In this document: in pieces, positions 12,626 to 31,731 of the stretch
How positions within the stretch are numbered: the stretch's first letter is position 1
Layout: each line of letters opens with the position of its first letter
From: Deinococcus planocerae
Lineage (GTDB): Bacteria; Deinococcota; Deinococci; Deinococcales; Deinococcaceae
Assembly: GCF_002869765.1 (NCBI RefSeq)
Contig: NZ_PNOR01000015.1
Coordinates: 1-64,000, forward strand
Direction: 5' to 3'
DNA length: 64,000 nucleotides
Position numbers and translations under genes: made by a program
Notes under the pieces: generated by a model
What the model saw: only the letters and a program-made list of their open reading frames with translations
Database searches by the model: none
Told to the model about the DNA's origin: nothing

Positions 12626-13246
12626 ATGCTCGATCCCCACCAGTACGGCGCTTTCCTTGCGGCGGCCCTGATTCTCGCGGTGCTTCCCGGTCCCGGGCTG
12701 CTCTACGTTCTGGCCCGCAGTCTGGGAGGAGGACGGCGCGACGGGGTACAGAGTTCTTTCGGCACCTTCTTCGGTGGCATGTTCCACGTGTTCGCCTCCG
12801 CCGCCGGGCTCTCCGCCCTTATCCTCGCCTCGTCGCTCGCCTTCAGCGTCGTGAAGTACGCGGGGGCGGCCTACCTGATCTATCTGGGCGTGCGGACGCT
12901 GCTCTCCAAGGAACAGCTCCACTTCGATGTGGAGGGTGCGCGTCGGCAAAATCACGCCTTCCGGCAGGGCATCGTCACCGAACTGCTCAACCCGAAGACC
13001 GCGCTCTTCTTCCTGGCCTTCATCCCGCAGTTCGTGAACCCGGAGGCAGGCGGCGTGTTCTGGCAGTTCGTGCTCCTCGGGACGACCTCGGTCGTGCTCA
13101 ACACGCTCGCCGACCTCGTGGTCGCCGCGTTCGCCGGGCCGCTCGGGTCGCGCCTGCGGCTCAATGCGCGCTTTCAACGCGGCCAGAAGGTCGCCTCGGG
13201 CGGCGCGATGATCGCCCTCGGCACCTACGCGGCGGTCGACCGCTGA
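12626..13246 (+). CDS. LysE/RhtB family amino-acid exporter
   Basis: A 206-residue inner-membrane protein with about six hydrophobic segments. The family signature is clear: AVLPGPGLLYVLARSLGGGRRDGVQSSFGTF near the N-terminus (shown in part), YLIYLGVRTL, and GIVTELLNPKTALFFLAFIPQFV. Such proteins export lysine, threonine, homoserine or related metabolites by proton antiport; the substrate here is not determinable. ATG 12626 has TAGACT at 12615-12620, five bases ahead. It is convergent with the DUF2227-like gene. Confidence 0.92.
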   Translation: MLDPHQYGAFLAAALILAVLPGPGLLYVLARSLGGGRRDGVQSSFGTFFGGMFHVFASAAGLSALILASSLAFSVVKYAGAAYLIYLGVRTLLSKEQLHFDVEGARRQNHAFRQGIVTELLNPKTALFFLAFIPQFVNPEAGGVFWQFVLLGTTSVVLNTLADLVVAAFAGPLGSRLRLNARFQRGQKVASGGAMIALGTYAAVDR

Positions 13247-13267
13247 GTGGGCCGCCCCCATCCCCGC

Positions 13268-13780
<513 letters not shown>

Positions 13781-13847
13781 GCCCCCATTGTGGGGGCCCG
13801 GCCCGTCTTCACATACCGCCCGCCCGGCTGCGGCATCCTGAGCACGC

Positions 13848-15923
13848 ATGAAACGTCTCCTCGGCCTCGTCACCGCCACCCTCCTGCTGTCCGCGTGCGC
13901 CCAGACGCCCACCAGCGTTCCCCCGCGAACGGTCGACCTCGGCACGCGGCTGAGCGTCCCGGCGGTCCGGGGCTTCGCGGGCCGGTGGACCGTGGAGGAG
14001 GTCCCCGCCTGGCTCACCGTCTCACCCCTGAAGGGCACGGGCGACGTGCGGCTGACCGTGACGGCGGACCGGGCGCGGGCGACCCCGGCGGCGGCGGACC
14101 AGCCGAAACTGAGCGGCCAGATCACGGTCACGTGGCAGCACGGCGAGGAGAGCGGGCGCACGACGTGGACGGTCACCGCCGACCAGTACACCCTGACCGG
14201 GCGGGTGGTGGACGCGGCGCGGATTCAGGGGGCGGACGTGGGGACGCGGGCGGCCAAGACCTCCGCCCCGACCACGGAGGCACGCGGCGTCATCGTCAAG
14301 TACCGCTCGGCGGCGGCGCAGTCGGTCGCGCTCGGGCGGAGCGGGGGGGTGGGCCTGAGCGAGGCGGCGCGGGAGCGCACGCGGAGCACCCTGGCGCGGC
14401 TGAACGTGCCGCCCTCCTCCCGGCGGGACCTCGGCGGGCGGGCGGTGCGGCTGGAGACGCGGGACGTGGAGGGGGCCTTGCGGGCGCTGCGGGCCGACCC
14501 CAACGTCGAGTACGCCGTGCCCAACGCCGTGCTGCGGGCGCAGGCCGTCGCCGCCCCGGTCGTGCCGACGGACGAGTACGCGGGGTTGCAGTGGGCCTAC
14601 CGCCTGCTCGGCTACGGGAGCGTGTGGCGCGACATGGAGGGGGGCGCGTACACCCGGCCCGTCACGGTCGCCGTGGTGGACTCCGGCGTGCGCTACGACC
14701 ATCCCGACCTGGAGGGGCAACTGTACGGGCCGGGGGACGGGGCGCTCGACGTGCTCGGCTTCCGGGCGGCGGCCCCGGACAGCGCGGGTTACGACAACGG
14801 CGACGGGGACGGCCCCGACCCCGACCCCACCGACCCGGACACGCCGGGCCGCACCCTGGGGAGCCACGGCACCCACGTCAGCGGCATCATCGCGGCCCGC
14901 TGGGGCGAAATCCGGCAGGCCTGCCCGGAGTGCAGCGCGAGCGGCGTGGTGGGGGCGTCGTACCGCGCGCCCGTCAAGGTGCTTCCCGTGCGCGCCATCG
15001 ACGCCTCGGGCGACGCCGAGATCGCGGACGTGGCCCTCGCCGTGCGCTACGCGGCGGGCCTGACGGTCACCCTGGACGGCCAGACGTACACCAACCCCCA
15101 CCCGGCGGGGGTGGTCAACCTCAGCCTCGGGGGTGAGGTGAACGCCGAGGCGGCCCAGCCCCTGTGCGACGCCGTGGCCGACGCGGCGCGGGCGGGGGCC
15201 CTCGTGGTCGCGGCGGCGGGGAACGGGTACGGGACGGCGCCCTACTACCCCGCCGCGTGCGAGGGGGCGGTGGCGGTCGCCAGCGTGACCCTCTCGGGGG
15301 CGAGCGCTCCGGAGCGGGCGTCTTACAGTAGCGCCTACCCGCAGGTCGCCCTCGCGGCGCCGGGGGGGGTGGACCCGCAAGGCGCCACCTTCTTCGGCGG
15401 CGGCACCCTGAACGGCCAGCCCTTCCCCGACCTGATCTTCTCGACGGAGTGGGACTACGTGGGGGACGGGCCCGTCTACCTCGCCGAGTCGGGCACGAGC
15501 CAGGCCGCCCCGCAGGTGGCCGCCCTCGCCGCGCTGCTGCTGAGCAAGGGCGTGACCACGGGCCGCGCGGACACCCTCGCCCGGCTGGCAGCGACCGCCA
15601 CCGACCTGGGCGCCCCGGGCCGGGACGATCAGTTCGGCTTCGGGATGATCAACGCGGCGGCGGCCCTGGGCGCCCCGGCGGTGAGCGACACCCTCGGGGT
15701 GCGGGTGCAGGACGCGCGGGGAAACGCCTTCCAGCCCGCCCTCGACGCCCTGGGCCGCTTCAACGCGTTCCTGCCGGACGGCACCTTCCGGGTGGTCGGC
15801 GGGCGTGACCGGGACGGCAACGGCGTGTACGGGGAGACGCACGAGCCGCGCGCCGAGCGTGAGGCGACCCTGGGCCCGACGCGGACGAGCGCGGCGGTCG
15901 GCGACCTCAGCCCGCAGCCCTGA
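13848..15923 (+). CDS. Secreted S8 subtilisin-like protease lipoprotein
   Basis: A 691-residue secreted serine protease. The N-terminus is a lipoprotein signal with lipobox LLSAC near residue 17. Residues about 40-125 (VPAWLTVSPLKG..., GQITVTW) look like a BACON-type beta-sandwich. Residues about 140-235 resemble an I9 propeptide inhibitor (GVIVKYRSAA ... DPNVEYAVPN). The catalytic triad is Asp278 (VAVVDSG), His340 (GSHGTHVSG) and Ser551 (ESGTSQAAP), with the oxyanion Asn in VAAAGNG. A further beta-type domain follows. A pair of Cys in CPEC suggests a local disulfide. It probably digests extracellular protein and may feed the downstream peptide importer, though no operon link is visible. Confidence 0.93.
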   Translation: MKRLLGLVTATLLLSACAQTPTSVPPRTVDLGTRLSVPAVRGFAGRWTVEEVPAWLTVSPLKGTGDVRLTVTADRARATPAAADQPKLSGQITVTWQHGEESGRTTWTVTADQYTLTGRVVDAARIQGADVGTRAAKTSAPTTEARGVIVKYRSAAAQSVALGRSGGVGLSEAARERTRSTLARLNVPPSSRRDLGGRAVRLETRDVEGALRALRADPNVEYAVPNAVLRAQAVAAPVVPTDEYAGLQWAYRLLGYGSVWRDMEGGAYTRPVTVAVVDSGVRYDHPDLEGQLYGPGDGALDVLGFRAAAPDSAGYDNGDGDGPDPDPTDPDTPGRTLGSHGTHVSGIIAARWGEIRQACPECSASGVVGASYRAPVKVLPVRAIDASGDAEIADVALAVRYAAGLTVTLDGQTYTNPHPAGVVNLSLGGEVNAEAAQPLCDAVADAARAGALVVAAAGNGYGTAPYYPAACEGAVAVASVTLSGASAPERASYSSAYPQVALAAPGGVDPQGATFFGGGTLNGQPFPDLIFSTEWDYVGDGPVYLAESGTSQAAPQVAALAALLLSKGVTTGRADTLARLAATATDLGAPGRDDQFGFGMINAAAALGAPAVSDTLGVRVQDARGNAFQPALDALGRFNAFLPDGTFRVVGGRDRDGNGVYGETHEPRAEREATLGPTRTSAAVGDLSPQP

Positions 15924-16064
15924 GGGGCCGGGAGGCTGCGCCTTGACACCGTTCGGGGGGGCCCCTACCCTGAACCCACGCTGGCCCTTTATCCGCCCCT
16001 CACGTCCGAGCGTCTCCCACCACCGGTGGTTCGGCGCGGACGGGAGGCGGCCCCCGGAGGCTTC

Positions 16065-17642
<1,578 letters not shown>

Positions 17643-17730
17643 GCGCACCCGACGACGGGGCGCGCGGGGCGGGCAGCGAGAAGGGGGCCCGCCCCGCGCC
17701 CCTTCTCCGCACACAGAGGAGCGTTCCCCC

Positions 17731-18764
<1,034 letters not shown>

Positions 18765-18768
<4 letters not shown>

Positions 18769-18860
18769 GTGGGGAGTGGGGAGTGGTCAGTGGAGGCCAA
18801 AGCTTTCGCTTCCGCTCACGCCCATCTTTTCCCACTCACCACTGACCACTGACTACTCAC
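18765..18860 (+). repeat. Heptad-repeat hairpin element, copy 4
   Basis: Left units GTGAGTG, GGGAGTG, GGGAGTG, GTCAGTG at 18765-18792; right units CACTCAC, CACTGAC, CACTGAC, TACTCAC at 18833-18860. The first unit holds the TGA stop of the upstream permease. The core carries GCCAAAGCTTTCGCTTCCGC, which recurs nearly unchanged in reverse orientation at 41203-41223. The element separates the two permease genes of one operon. Confidence 0.82.
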
Positions 18861-18870
18861 CGAGGTGTTC

Positions 18871-19872
<1,002 letters not shown>

Positions 19873-19876
19873 GGGG

Positions 19877-19952
19877 CAGAAGGCAGAAGGCAGAAGGCAG
19901 GGGGCAGAAGGCGAGAGAGGGGCCTTCTGCCCTCTGCTTTCTGCCTTCCGCC
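19877..19952 (+). repeat. Heptad-repeat hairpin element, CAGAAGG variant, copy 5
   Basis: Three perfect CAGAAGG units run from 19877, followed by CAGGGGGCAGAAGG. The right side has CCTTCTG, CCCTCTG, CTTTCTG, CCTTCCG at 19923-19950. The arms are inverted complements, so a long hairpin can form. It lies four bases behind the DppC-like stop and three bases before the convergent stop of the AroE-like gene, where it could end transcription from both sides. Confidence 0.8.
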
Positions 19953-19955
19953 GCC

Positions 19956-20708
19956 TCAAACCAGCGCGCCCGCCAACTCCGTCAGGTCCTCCGGGCGGTA
20001 GCGCTGCCCGGTCGCGTGCAGCAGTTGGCGGGAGAGGCGCAGGGCGGGCAGGAGGCTGAGGTCGAGGGTCGCCGCGCCGCTCGCCCCGGAGTTTGCGCGC
20101 CCGGTGAGGTCGGCGAGGGTGTGGTAGGGCTGGAGGAGGCCGGGGGGGAGGGTCCCGCCCGTGAGGACGATCAGGTCGGCCCGCTCGGCGAGGGAGGCCA
20201 GGGCGGGGTCGAAGCGGCTGACGGGAAAGGCGCGGACCCCGGCGGGGAGGTCGCGCACGAAGCGCTCGGCGTCGGGCACGCTGTCGGCGGCGATGCCGAC
20301 GGTGGTAAAGCCCAGCCGCACGAGGGGCAGGGCGCGGGCGAGTTCGCCCCCCGAGCCCAGCAGCAAGGCGCCCGCCCCGCGCGCCGCGTAGCCGCTGGCC
20401 TCCACCGCGTCGGTGAGGGCGTCGGCGAGGGCGTAGGTGCCCTGGGCGCCCCCGGCGGTGAAGGCGACGGCATCCACCCGGCCCACCCGGCGGGCGCTGG
20501 CGTCGGGGTCGGCGGCCCCGGCTGCCATCCCCTCCCGCGACTCGTGCACGAGGGCCCCTGAAAAGCGCAGGGTGCGGCACGCCTGCATCACCGCGCCGAG
20601 GTTCTCGTCGGGTACCCCCACGACGATCAGCCCCGCCGTGCGCAGGGCGCGGGCGGCAGCCGGGGAATAACCGATCAGGGCGAGCGGCGCTTCTGGAGGG
20701 GTGGACAT
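19956..20708 (-). CDS. Shikimate dehydrogenase-like protein, catalytic residues not recognisable
   Basis: A 250-residue two-domain protein whose layout follows AroE: an N-terminal alpha/beta domain, a Rossmann segment ALLLGSGGELARAL, and a C-terminal LLPALRLSRQLLHATGQRY that corresponds to the AroE substrate-closing region. The AroE catalytic Lys (nVTiPhK context) appears replaced by ALVHESREG, and the NTD segment before the second domain by AGGAQGTYAL. The protein therefore is unlikely to reduce dehydroshikimate and may be a binding or regulatory pseudoenzyme. ATG 20708 has TACACT on the minus strand at 20722-20717, eight bases ahead. Homology is judged by eye only. Confidence 0.65.
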   Translation of the reverse strand: MSTPPEAPLALIGYSPAAARALRTAGLIVVGVPDENLGAVMQACRTLRFSGALVHESREGMAAGAADPDASARRVGRVDAVAFTAGGAQGTYALADALTDAVEASGYAARGAGALLLGSGGELARALPLVRLGFTTVGIAADSVPDAERFVRDLPAGVRAFPVSRFDPALASLAERADLIVLTGGTLPPGLLQPYHTLADLTGRANSGASGAATLDLSLLPALRLSRQLLHATGQRYRPEDLTELAGALV

Positions 20709-20722
20709 CGCCCCAGAGTGTA

Positions 20723-20787
20723 CCGCGGGTCACGAAAGGCGAGGACCGCCCGGGGCGTGGGCGGTCCTCGCCTTTCGTGACCCGCGG
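20723..20787. repeat. Perfect 29-bp inverted repeat
   Basis: The left arm 20723-20751 (starting CCGCGGGTCACGAAAGG) is exactly complementary to the right arm 20759-20787, with a 7-nt loop GGGGCGT. It begins two bases after the stop of the minus-strand gene to its right and directly abuts the TACACT box of the gene to its left. There is no T tract, so it is not a standard intrinsic terminator, though it may stop or stabilise transcripts. Confidence 0.9.
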
Positions 20788-20789
20788 TG

Positions 20790-21998
20790 TCAGTTGGTCT
20801 TGTTGCCAGAGTTCTGCGCGGGCGTCGAGGGCCCGCCCGCGGCGGCGGACCCGGCGGCGGGCGAGCCGCCCCAGGTCGCGCCCGTGGTGCCCGCCTGGGT
20901 TCCGCCCGCGGCGGCGGGAGCGGGGGCCGGGGCGGGGTCCTCGATGCGTTCGAGCCACATGGTGCCCACGAGGTTGCGGGCGTTGCGGCCCGCGCGGTGC
21001 AGGCTCTCGGCGGCCTCGGGGTTCACGCGCCCCACGGCGTCGAGGATGGCCTGCCGGGCGGCGGGCACGCGGGCGAGCACGACCGCGCCCGTGCCCAGCA
21101 GCAGCAGGCCGACGAGGCCCCCACTCCCGCCGCCCCGCGCCCCGGACTTGGCGGCGCGTCCTTTCTGCTGGCTCAGGCGGGCGAGTTCCTTCCTCGTCGC
21201 CTTGGGCAAGGGCCCGACCTGCCGCCGGACCTCGCGCTCGATTTCGTCGGCGCTCCAGCTCCGCTCCATGGCCCGCAGCTCTTTTTCGGCGTCCATGCGG
21301 GCGGCCCTGAGCGCCTGCTCGGCCTGACGCAGGGCCGTCTCGGCGGAGACCACCGCCGCCCCGGCGTTCCGGGCGCCCTCGGCCTTGTGGGCGCGCGCCT
21401 CCTGTTTGACCTGTGCCGCCGCACCCCCAAGCAGGTGCTCGCCCTGACGGCGGCGAGCCTCGGCCATACGGGCCGCCTTGTCAGCCGCGCGGGCCGCCTG
21501 GGCCCGCTTCACCCGCACCTCACGCCTCACCTGCCGCCCGGTGCCCTTCAAGGCCCGCCCGGCGTCCTCGGCGAGGTCTTCCACCGTCTCGCCAAGCGCC
21601 TCCACGCCGCGCTTGACGCCCCGGTGCACGTCGTGGGCGACCCCGGCGGCCTTGACCACCCCGGCACCCGCCGCCGCCGTGACCGTCCCCGCGGCGGCCT
21701 GCGCCATCTCCCCGGCGCGGTCGAGCACCGACTCGGCCCGGTCCGCCGCTTCCTCGCGCACGGTGTCCACGGCCCGCGCCGTCTTCCGCGCTACCCCGTG
21801 CGCCGTGTGTCCGGCCTCGGCGGCGGCCTTGAGTTTCGCCCCGCGCGCCGTCCCGCCCAGCGCCTCCTGGAGGTCGTGGCGCAAACGCTCGGGCGCGTTC
21901 TCGGGCCGGGGCCGGGTGTTCGCGTTCAGGCCGAGGGCGCCCAGGCCGCCGAGCAGCGTCCGGCGGCCCGTCCCCTTCTCCGGGTTGAGCTTGTCCAT
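20790..21998 (-). CDS. Ala/Arg-rich helical protein, LEA-like, with one membrane segment
   Basis: A 402-residue protein of low complexity. Residues about 30-270 are rich in Ala, Arg, Glu, Lys and Val and predict as long charged helices, with stretches like EEAADRAESVLDRAGEMAQA and VHRGVKRGVEALGETVEDLA that recall group 3 LEA and apolipoprotein repeats. Near residue 298 is a hydrophobic segment GGLVGLLLLGTGAVVLARV, followed by a Pro/Ala/Gly/Thr-rich tail. AAAGGAG on the minus strand upstream supports ATG 21998. A role in desiccation or envelope protection is a guess from composition. No enzyme domain is seen. Confidence 0.75.
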   Translation of the reverse strand: MDKLNPEKGTGRRTLLGGLGALGLNANTRPRPENAPERLRHDLQEALGGTARGAKLKAAAEAGHTAHGVARKTARAVDTVREEAADRAESVLDRAGEMAQAAAGTVTAAAGAGVVKAAGVAHDVHRGVKRGVEALGETVEDLAEDAGRALKGTGRQVRREVRVKRAQAARAADKAARMAEARRRQGEHLLGGAAAQVKQEARAHKAEGARNAGAAVVSAETALRQAEQALRAARMDAEKELRAMERSWSADEIEREVRRQVGPLPKATRKELARLSQQKGRAAKSGARGGGSGGLVGLLLLGTGAVVLARVPAARQAILDAVGRVNPEAAESLHRAGRNARNLVGTMWLERIEDPAPAPAPAAAGGTQAGTTGATWGGSPAAGSAAAGGPSTPAQNSGNKTN

Positions 21999-22217
21999 GT
22001 CCCTACTCCTTTCACGTTCCGCTGCCCCCTCCGGGGGAAGAGCGAAAGACCATGCGGCCCCCATTCTGGAAGCCCCCGCCCCCCGGAGTGTGGGCAGACC
22101 GTGACGTGGGTTTCATGTTCCCGGCGCCCCGTCCCCATCCGCGCGCCGCGCCCGCCTTGCGCACACCGTGACGCCTGTGCTCCTTTCCCCCACCCCGGAC
22201 GCTCTACACTCGGGGGC

Positions 22218-23912
<1,695 letters not shown>

Positions 23913-23993
23913 GGGCGCGTGGAGACGTCAGCGTGGGCGTTTCCTGAAGGAGAGCTTCAGTCGGTCGTCAGGCTGCGTGCCTAAGCTGACCGC

Positions 23994-25139
23994 ATGAAGA
24001 CATCCCTGACCGCCGCGCTCCTGCTGGGCGCGGGCCTCCTTGCGGGCTGCTCGATGACCGGCCCCGGCAACCTGAGGGTCCACGAGGTGCTGCTCTACGG
24101 CGGCACCCAGGAGCGCATCGCCTGGGTCTACGGCGACCTGCGGGGCTCGGCCCAGAGCAGCGTGAAGCTCGGGAACACGGCGGCGGAACTGCGCGCCCAG
24201 GTGCCCGACCCCCTCGCCGTGGCGGGTACCCTCAGCGTCAACGGGAGGGCGACGTACCGGTTGCCGACCGCCGCCGTGACGCCGAAGCTGGCGGTCACGC
24301 GCGACACGCAGGGCCTGTTCAACGTGACCCTCAACGAGGCGTCGGGGACCGTGTACTTCACCGACGGGCGGGGCTGGAGCCGCCTGAGCGCTCCGGCGGG
24401 CCCGGGCCTGCGGGGCACCGCCGTCGCCGGGCTGCGCGGGGCGGGCAACCTCACCGACGCGGAGGCCGACGCCCTGAGCGCCGCGCTCGTGAGCCAGGGG
24501 CCGCTCGCGGTGGCCGTGCTGAACGAGGCGGGCGTGCCCGACGCGCCCCTGACGGTCGAGCCCACCCCCGCCGAGTACCGCCGCACGGCGCTGTACGTGC
24601 TCCCGAACGTGCGCACGGTCGCCCTGCCGGGGACGGCCACGGGCACCGTCACGATCACGCCGGGCACCCCCACGCCGGGAGCGGGCCAGCCCGGCGGCAC
24701 CCAGACACAGGGCCAGGCCCAGGGGACGCGCGTGACCTTCACCGAACTCGCCAGCGGCACGAACGCCGCCGCCACCACCCCGGCGGTGCAGGTCGCCACC
24801 ACCCAGAGCGCCCTGAGCGCCCTTTACAACCTCGCCTACGGGCGGCAGACGGGCGTGCCCGCCGCGCCGAGTCTGGGGGCGGGCGGCACGGCGGTCGGCG
24901 TCTTCCTGGGGCAGCGGCCCACCGGGGGCTACGGGGTGCGGGTCGTGGGCGCGAGCAGCCAGAACGGCGTCCTGACCCTCACCGCCGAGGTGCGCTCGCC
25001 GGGAGAGGGCAGCATCACCACCCAGGCGCTGACGAGCCCGTGGACCATCGTGCGCGTGCCCGGCACCTACCGCGAGGTCCGCGTCGTGGACGCCCAGGGC
25101 CGACCCCTGCCGGGCGCGGGCGGCGGGCAGATTCGCTGA
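23994..25139 (+). CDS. Lipoprotein with PrcB-like C-terminal domain
   Basis: A 381-residue exported lipoprotein: signal KTSLTAALLLGAGLLAGC with lipobox LAGC. The middle has short beta-type stretches and a Pro/Gly/Thr/Gln-rich linker near residues 215-245. The C-terminal part, with VFLGQRPTGGYGVRVVG and a later TSPWTIVRVPG, resembles the protease-complex subunit PrcB C-terminal family. TAAGCT at 23982-23987 lies six bases before ATG 23994. Function is unknown. It follows recN in the same direction but has its own promoter. Confidence 0.8.
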   Translation: MKTSLTAALLLGAGLLAGCSMTGPGNLRVHEVLLYGGTQERIAWVYGDLRGSAQSSVKLGNTAAELRAQVPDPLAVAGTLSVNGRATYRLPTAAVTPKLAVTRDTQGLFNVTLNEASGTVYFTDGRGWSRLSAPAGPGLRGTAVAGLRGAGNLTDAEADALSAALVSQGPLAVAVLNEAGVPDAPLTVEPTPAEYRRTALYVLPNVRTVALPGTATGTVTITPGTPTPGAGQPGGTQTQGQAQGTRVTFTELASGTNAAATTPAVQVATTQSALSALYNLAYGRQTGVPAAPSLGAGGTAVGVFLGQRPTGGYGVRVVGASSQNGVLTLTAEVRSPGEGSITTQALTSPWTIVRVPGTYREVRVVDAQGRPLPGAGGGQIR

Positions 25140-25154
25140 GGTGAGGCTTCATCA

Positions 25155-25193
25155 GAAGGGGGGCACTCGGGGGACCGGGTGCCCCTCCTTTCT
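25155..25193 (+). terminator. Rho-independent terminator after the lipoprotein gene
   Basis: AAGGGGGGCAC pairs with GTGCCCCTCCTT across the loop TCGGGGGACCGG, with one or two wobble pairs, and the T-rich end TCCTTTCT follows. It closes the unit before the pckA promoter region. Confidence 0.65.
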
Positions 25194-25327
25194 ATGGGAC
25201 GGCGGCGACGGGCACGGCGACACGCACCCCAAAGGGAGGGTTCCGACGTGGCGTGCGCGGGTGTTTCCGCCCGCGTGACAACACCAAGGTTGGCGTGGAA
25301 CCGCTTCCTGAGCGAGGATTATTGTGT

Positions 25328-25333
25328 ACTCTC
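25328..25333 (+). promoter_or_regulatory. Probable -10 box of pckA
   Basis: TACTCT preceded by TTCCTG at 25305-25310 (17-bp spacing, weak -35). It gives a leader of about 20 nt that contains the GGAGG ribosome binding site of pckA, so unlike most neighbours this gene has a leadered transcript. Confidence 0.45.
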
Positions 25334-25362
25334 CCACACCAACCCTTTCCGGAGGCAATCCC

Positions 25363-26952
<1,590 letters not shown>

Positions 26953-26970
26953 GAACCTTCAGGCTCTCTA

Positions 26971-27000
26971 ACCGCCCCGGCTAAGGTTGGGGCGGTTTTT
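26971..27000 (+). terminator. Rho-independent terminator of pckA
   Basis: ACCGCCCC at 26971-26978 pairs with GGGGCGGT at 26989-26996, followed by TTTTT. Stem, loop and T run are all standard. Confidence 0.92.
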
Positions 27001-27062
27001 GCTGCGCGAGGAACACCCCTTCTACATCGGGCAAGACGGCTGATCGGTGCATACTTACAGTG

Positions 27063-27557
27063 ATGAATGGCTCCGGCGCCCAACAAAGCCCTTCAGGGTT
27101 AGAGACTAAGGTTGCTCTCGAACTAAGCGCTTATTCAGAGAGAACCTCAATAGGATCGGGTTTCAGTGTGCAACCGTCCGCAGACCTCTGCTACTTGTTA
27201 GAGTTGTATATTCCGCGATTGCTCTCCCGCCATCATCCAGAGTGGGAAAGAAAAAGCTTGGACGGTATGTTTTTAGCCAGCGCCCAAAAGGTCGGTTTAA
27301 GAACTGCCGAGCTCGCTGGTATGTGCATCCTGATTAGTGATCAGACTGTGACACCCTTTTTTATTCGCTTGGCTCTCACTTCATCACACGGTTCAATAAC
27401 GTCCTATCGGGTGCTTTTGGGTGAGCCAAGGGGCGGTCACCTTGGAATCTCTGGACCGCCTTTTAACTCCTCACATGCTCAATGGCTACTGCAAACTGTC
27501 GGCACACGCTTGAATAGGATTCGCTGGTCATACACGATAACCAGTGATGCAAGTTGA
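27063..27557 (+). CDS. AT-rich orphan protein of unknown function
   Basis: A 164-residue protein I do not recognise. It has hydrophobic patches (CYLLELYIPRLLSRH, LAGMCILISDQTVTPFFIRL) but no clear signal peptide or complete membrane helix. Base composition and codon choice (TTA, AGA, ATA, CTA used freely) differ sharply from the GC-rich genes on both sides, pointing to recent acquisition. ATG 27063 has CATACT at 27050-27055, seven bases ahead. It sits alone between the pckA terminator and the convergent EamA gene, with no mobile element visible. Confidence 0.65.
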   Translation: MNGSGAQQSPSGLETKVALELSAYSERTSIGSGFSVQPSADLCYLLELYIPRLLSRHHPEWERKSLDGMFLASAQKVGLRTAELAGMCILISDQTVTPFFIRLALTSSHGSITSYRVLLGEPRGGHLGISGPPFNSSHAQWLLQTVGTRLNRIRWSYTITSDAS

Positions 27558-27602
27558 AGCGAAAAGGGTGTCACGACAAACGCCGTTCAGCCTACATCCC
27601 CC

Positions 27603-28493
<891 letters not shown>

Positions 28494-28510
28494 TATGGCG
28501 CCCAAGGCAA

Positions 28511-28544
28511 GACCGCCCCCGCCTTTGTCTCGGCGGGAGCGGTC
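28511..28544 (-). terminator. Possible terminator after glucan phosphorylase gene
   Basis: On the minus strand GACCGCTCCCGCC pairs with GGCGGGGGCGGTC around a GAGACAAA loop, with one G-T wobble. Only TTGCCTT follows, so the T tract is poor, but the stem is long and lies between two genes of the same strand. Confidence 0.55.
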
Positions 28545-28582
28545 CGGCGGGGGCTAGCGGCTGAGCGCGGAGAGCTGCCCGC

Positions 28583-31099
<2,517 letters not shown>

Positions 31100-31229
31100 A
31101 CCCGCTGAGACTACACCATCGCTTCCCGGGGGCAGCCTGCCGGAGAACAGCGATGCACACGTATAAAACGCGGCCTGTCTAGATGGAAACGGCGGGGGTG
31201 CGTCGCCCCCCGTCCCTTACCCTGAGGCC

Positions 31230-31718
31230 GTGAAGACGATCCAGGACGGGGCAAGCGACGACCCGCAGGCCCTGCTGCGCGCGGAGGGAGAACGGCTCGC
31301 CCGGCGCCTCACGCAGACGCTCGGCGGAGGGGCGGAGGACGTGGCCCGCGCGCACCTCCTCGGCCTGAGCCTCGCCGTGAACCTCGTGAACGCCTTCCTG
31401 CCCACGGTCGAGCAGGTTTCGCGCCACGCGGGGCGGCCCCTGCACGCGCACCTCACCACCGACGGGCGAGGGCGGGCGGTGGTGGAGACGGTGACCGCGG
31501 ACGGGGAGAGGCACGCCCGGCTGCCCGTGGACGACCTGCTGGAGTCGGCGCTGTACGTGCGCGGACGGCTCCACCCCACCGTCCTCGCACACCTCTCGGA
31601 GGCGATGCGGGGCAGCGAGGGGCACGCGACCCGGGCGCTGGCCGCCTGCCTGAGAAGCGCTCCGGTCCTGGGAGCCCTGCGGCGGCACCTGACCGCGCTG
31701 CTGAAGAAGGGGCCCTGA
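31230..31718 (+). CDS. Hypothetical protein, conserved-looking
   Basis: A 162-residue soluble protein I do not recognise. It predicts as mainly helical at both ends (DDPQALLRAEGERLARRL; TRALAACLRSAPVLGALRRHL) with a short beta-type centre (LHAHLTTDGRGRAVVETVT). GTG 31230 is supported by TACCCT at 31218-31223, six bases ahead, and by GC-rich codon use like its neighbours. It is divergent from glgP and convergent with the inositol phosphatase unit. Confidence 0.7.
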   Translation: MKTIQDGASDDPQALLRAEGERLARRLTQTLGGGAEDVARAHLLGLSLAVNLVNAFLPTVEQVSRHAGRPLHAHLTTDGRGRAVVETVTADGERHARLPVDDLLESALYVRGRLHPTVLAHLSEAMRGSEGHATRALAACLRSAPVLGALRRHLTALLKKGP

Positions 31719-31731
31719 CTGACCCCTTCCT

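Noticed and set aside
22100..22217. Radiation/desiccation response motif upstream of recN
   Set aside because: No 17-bp palindrome resembling the known Deinococcus motif was found; only the leaderless -10 box TACACT is present.
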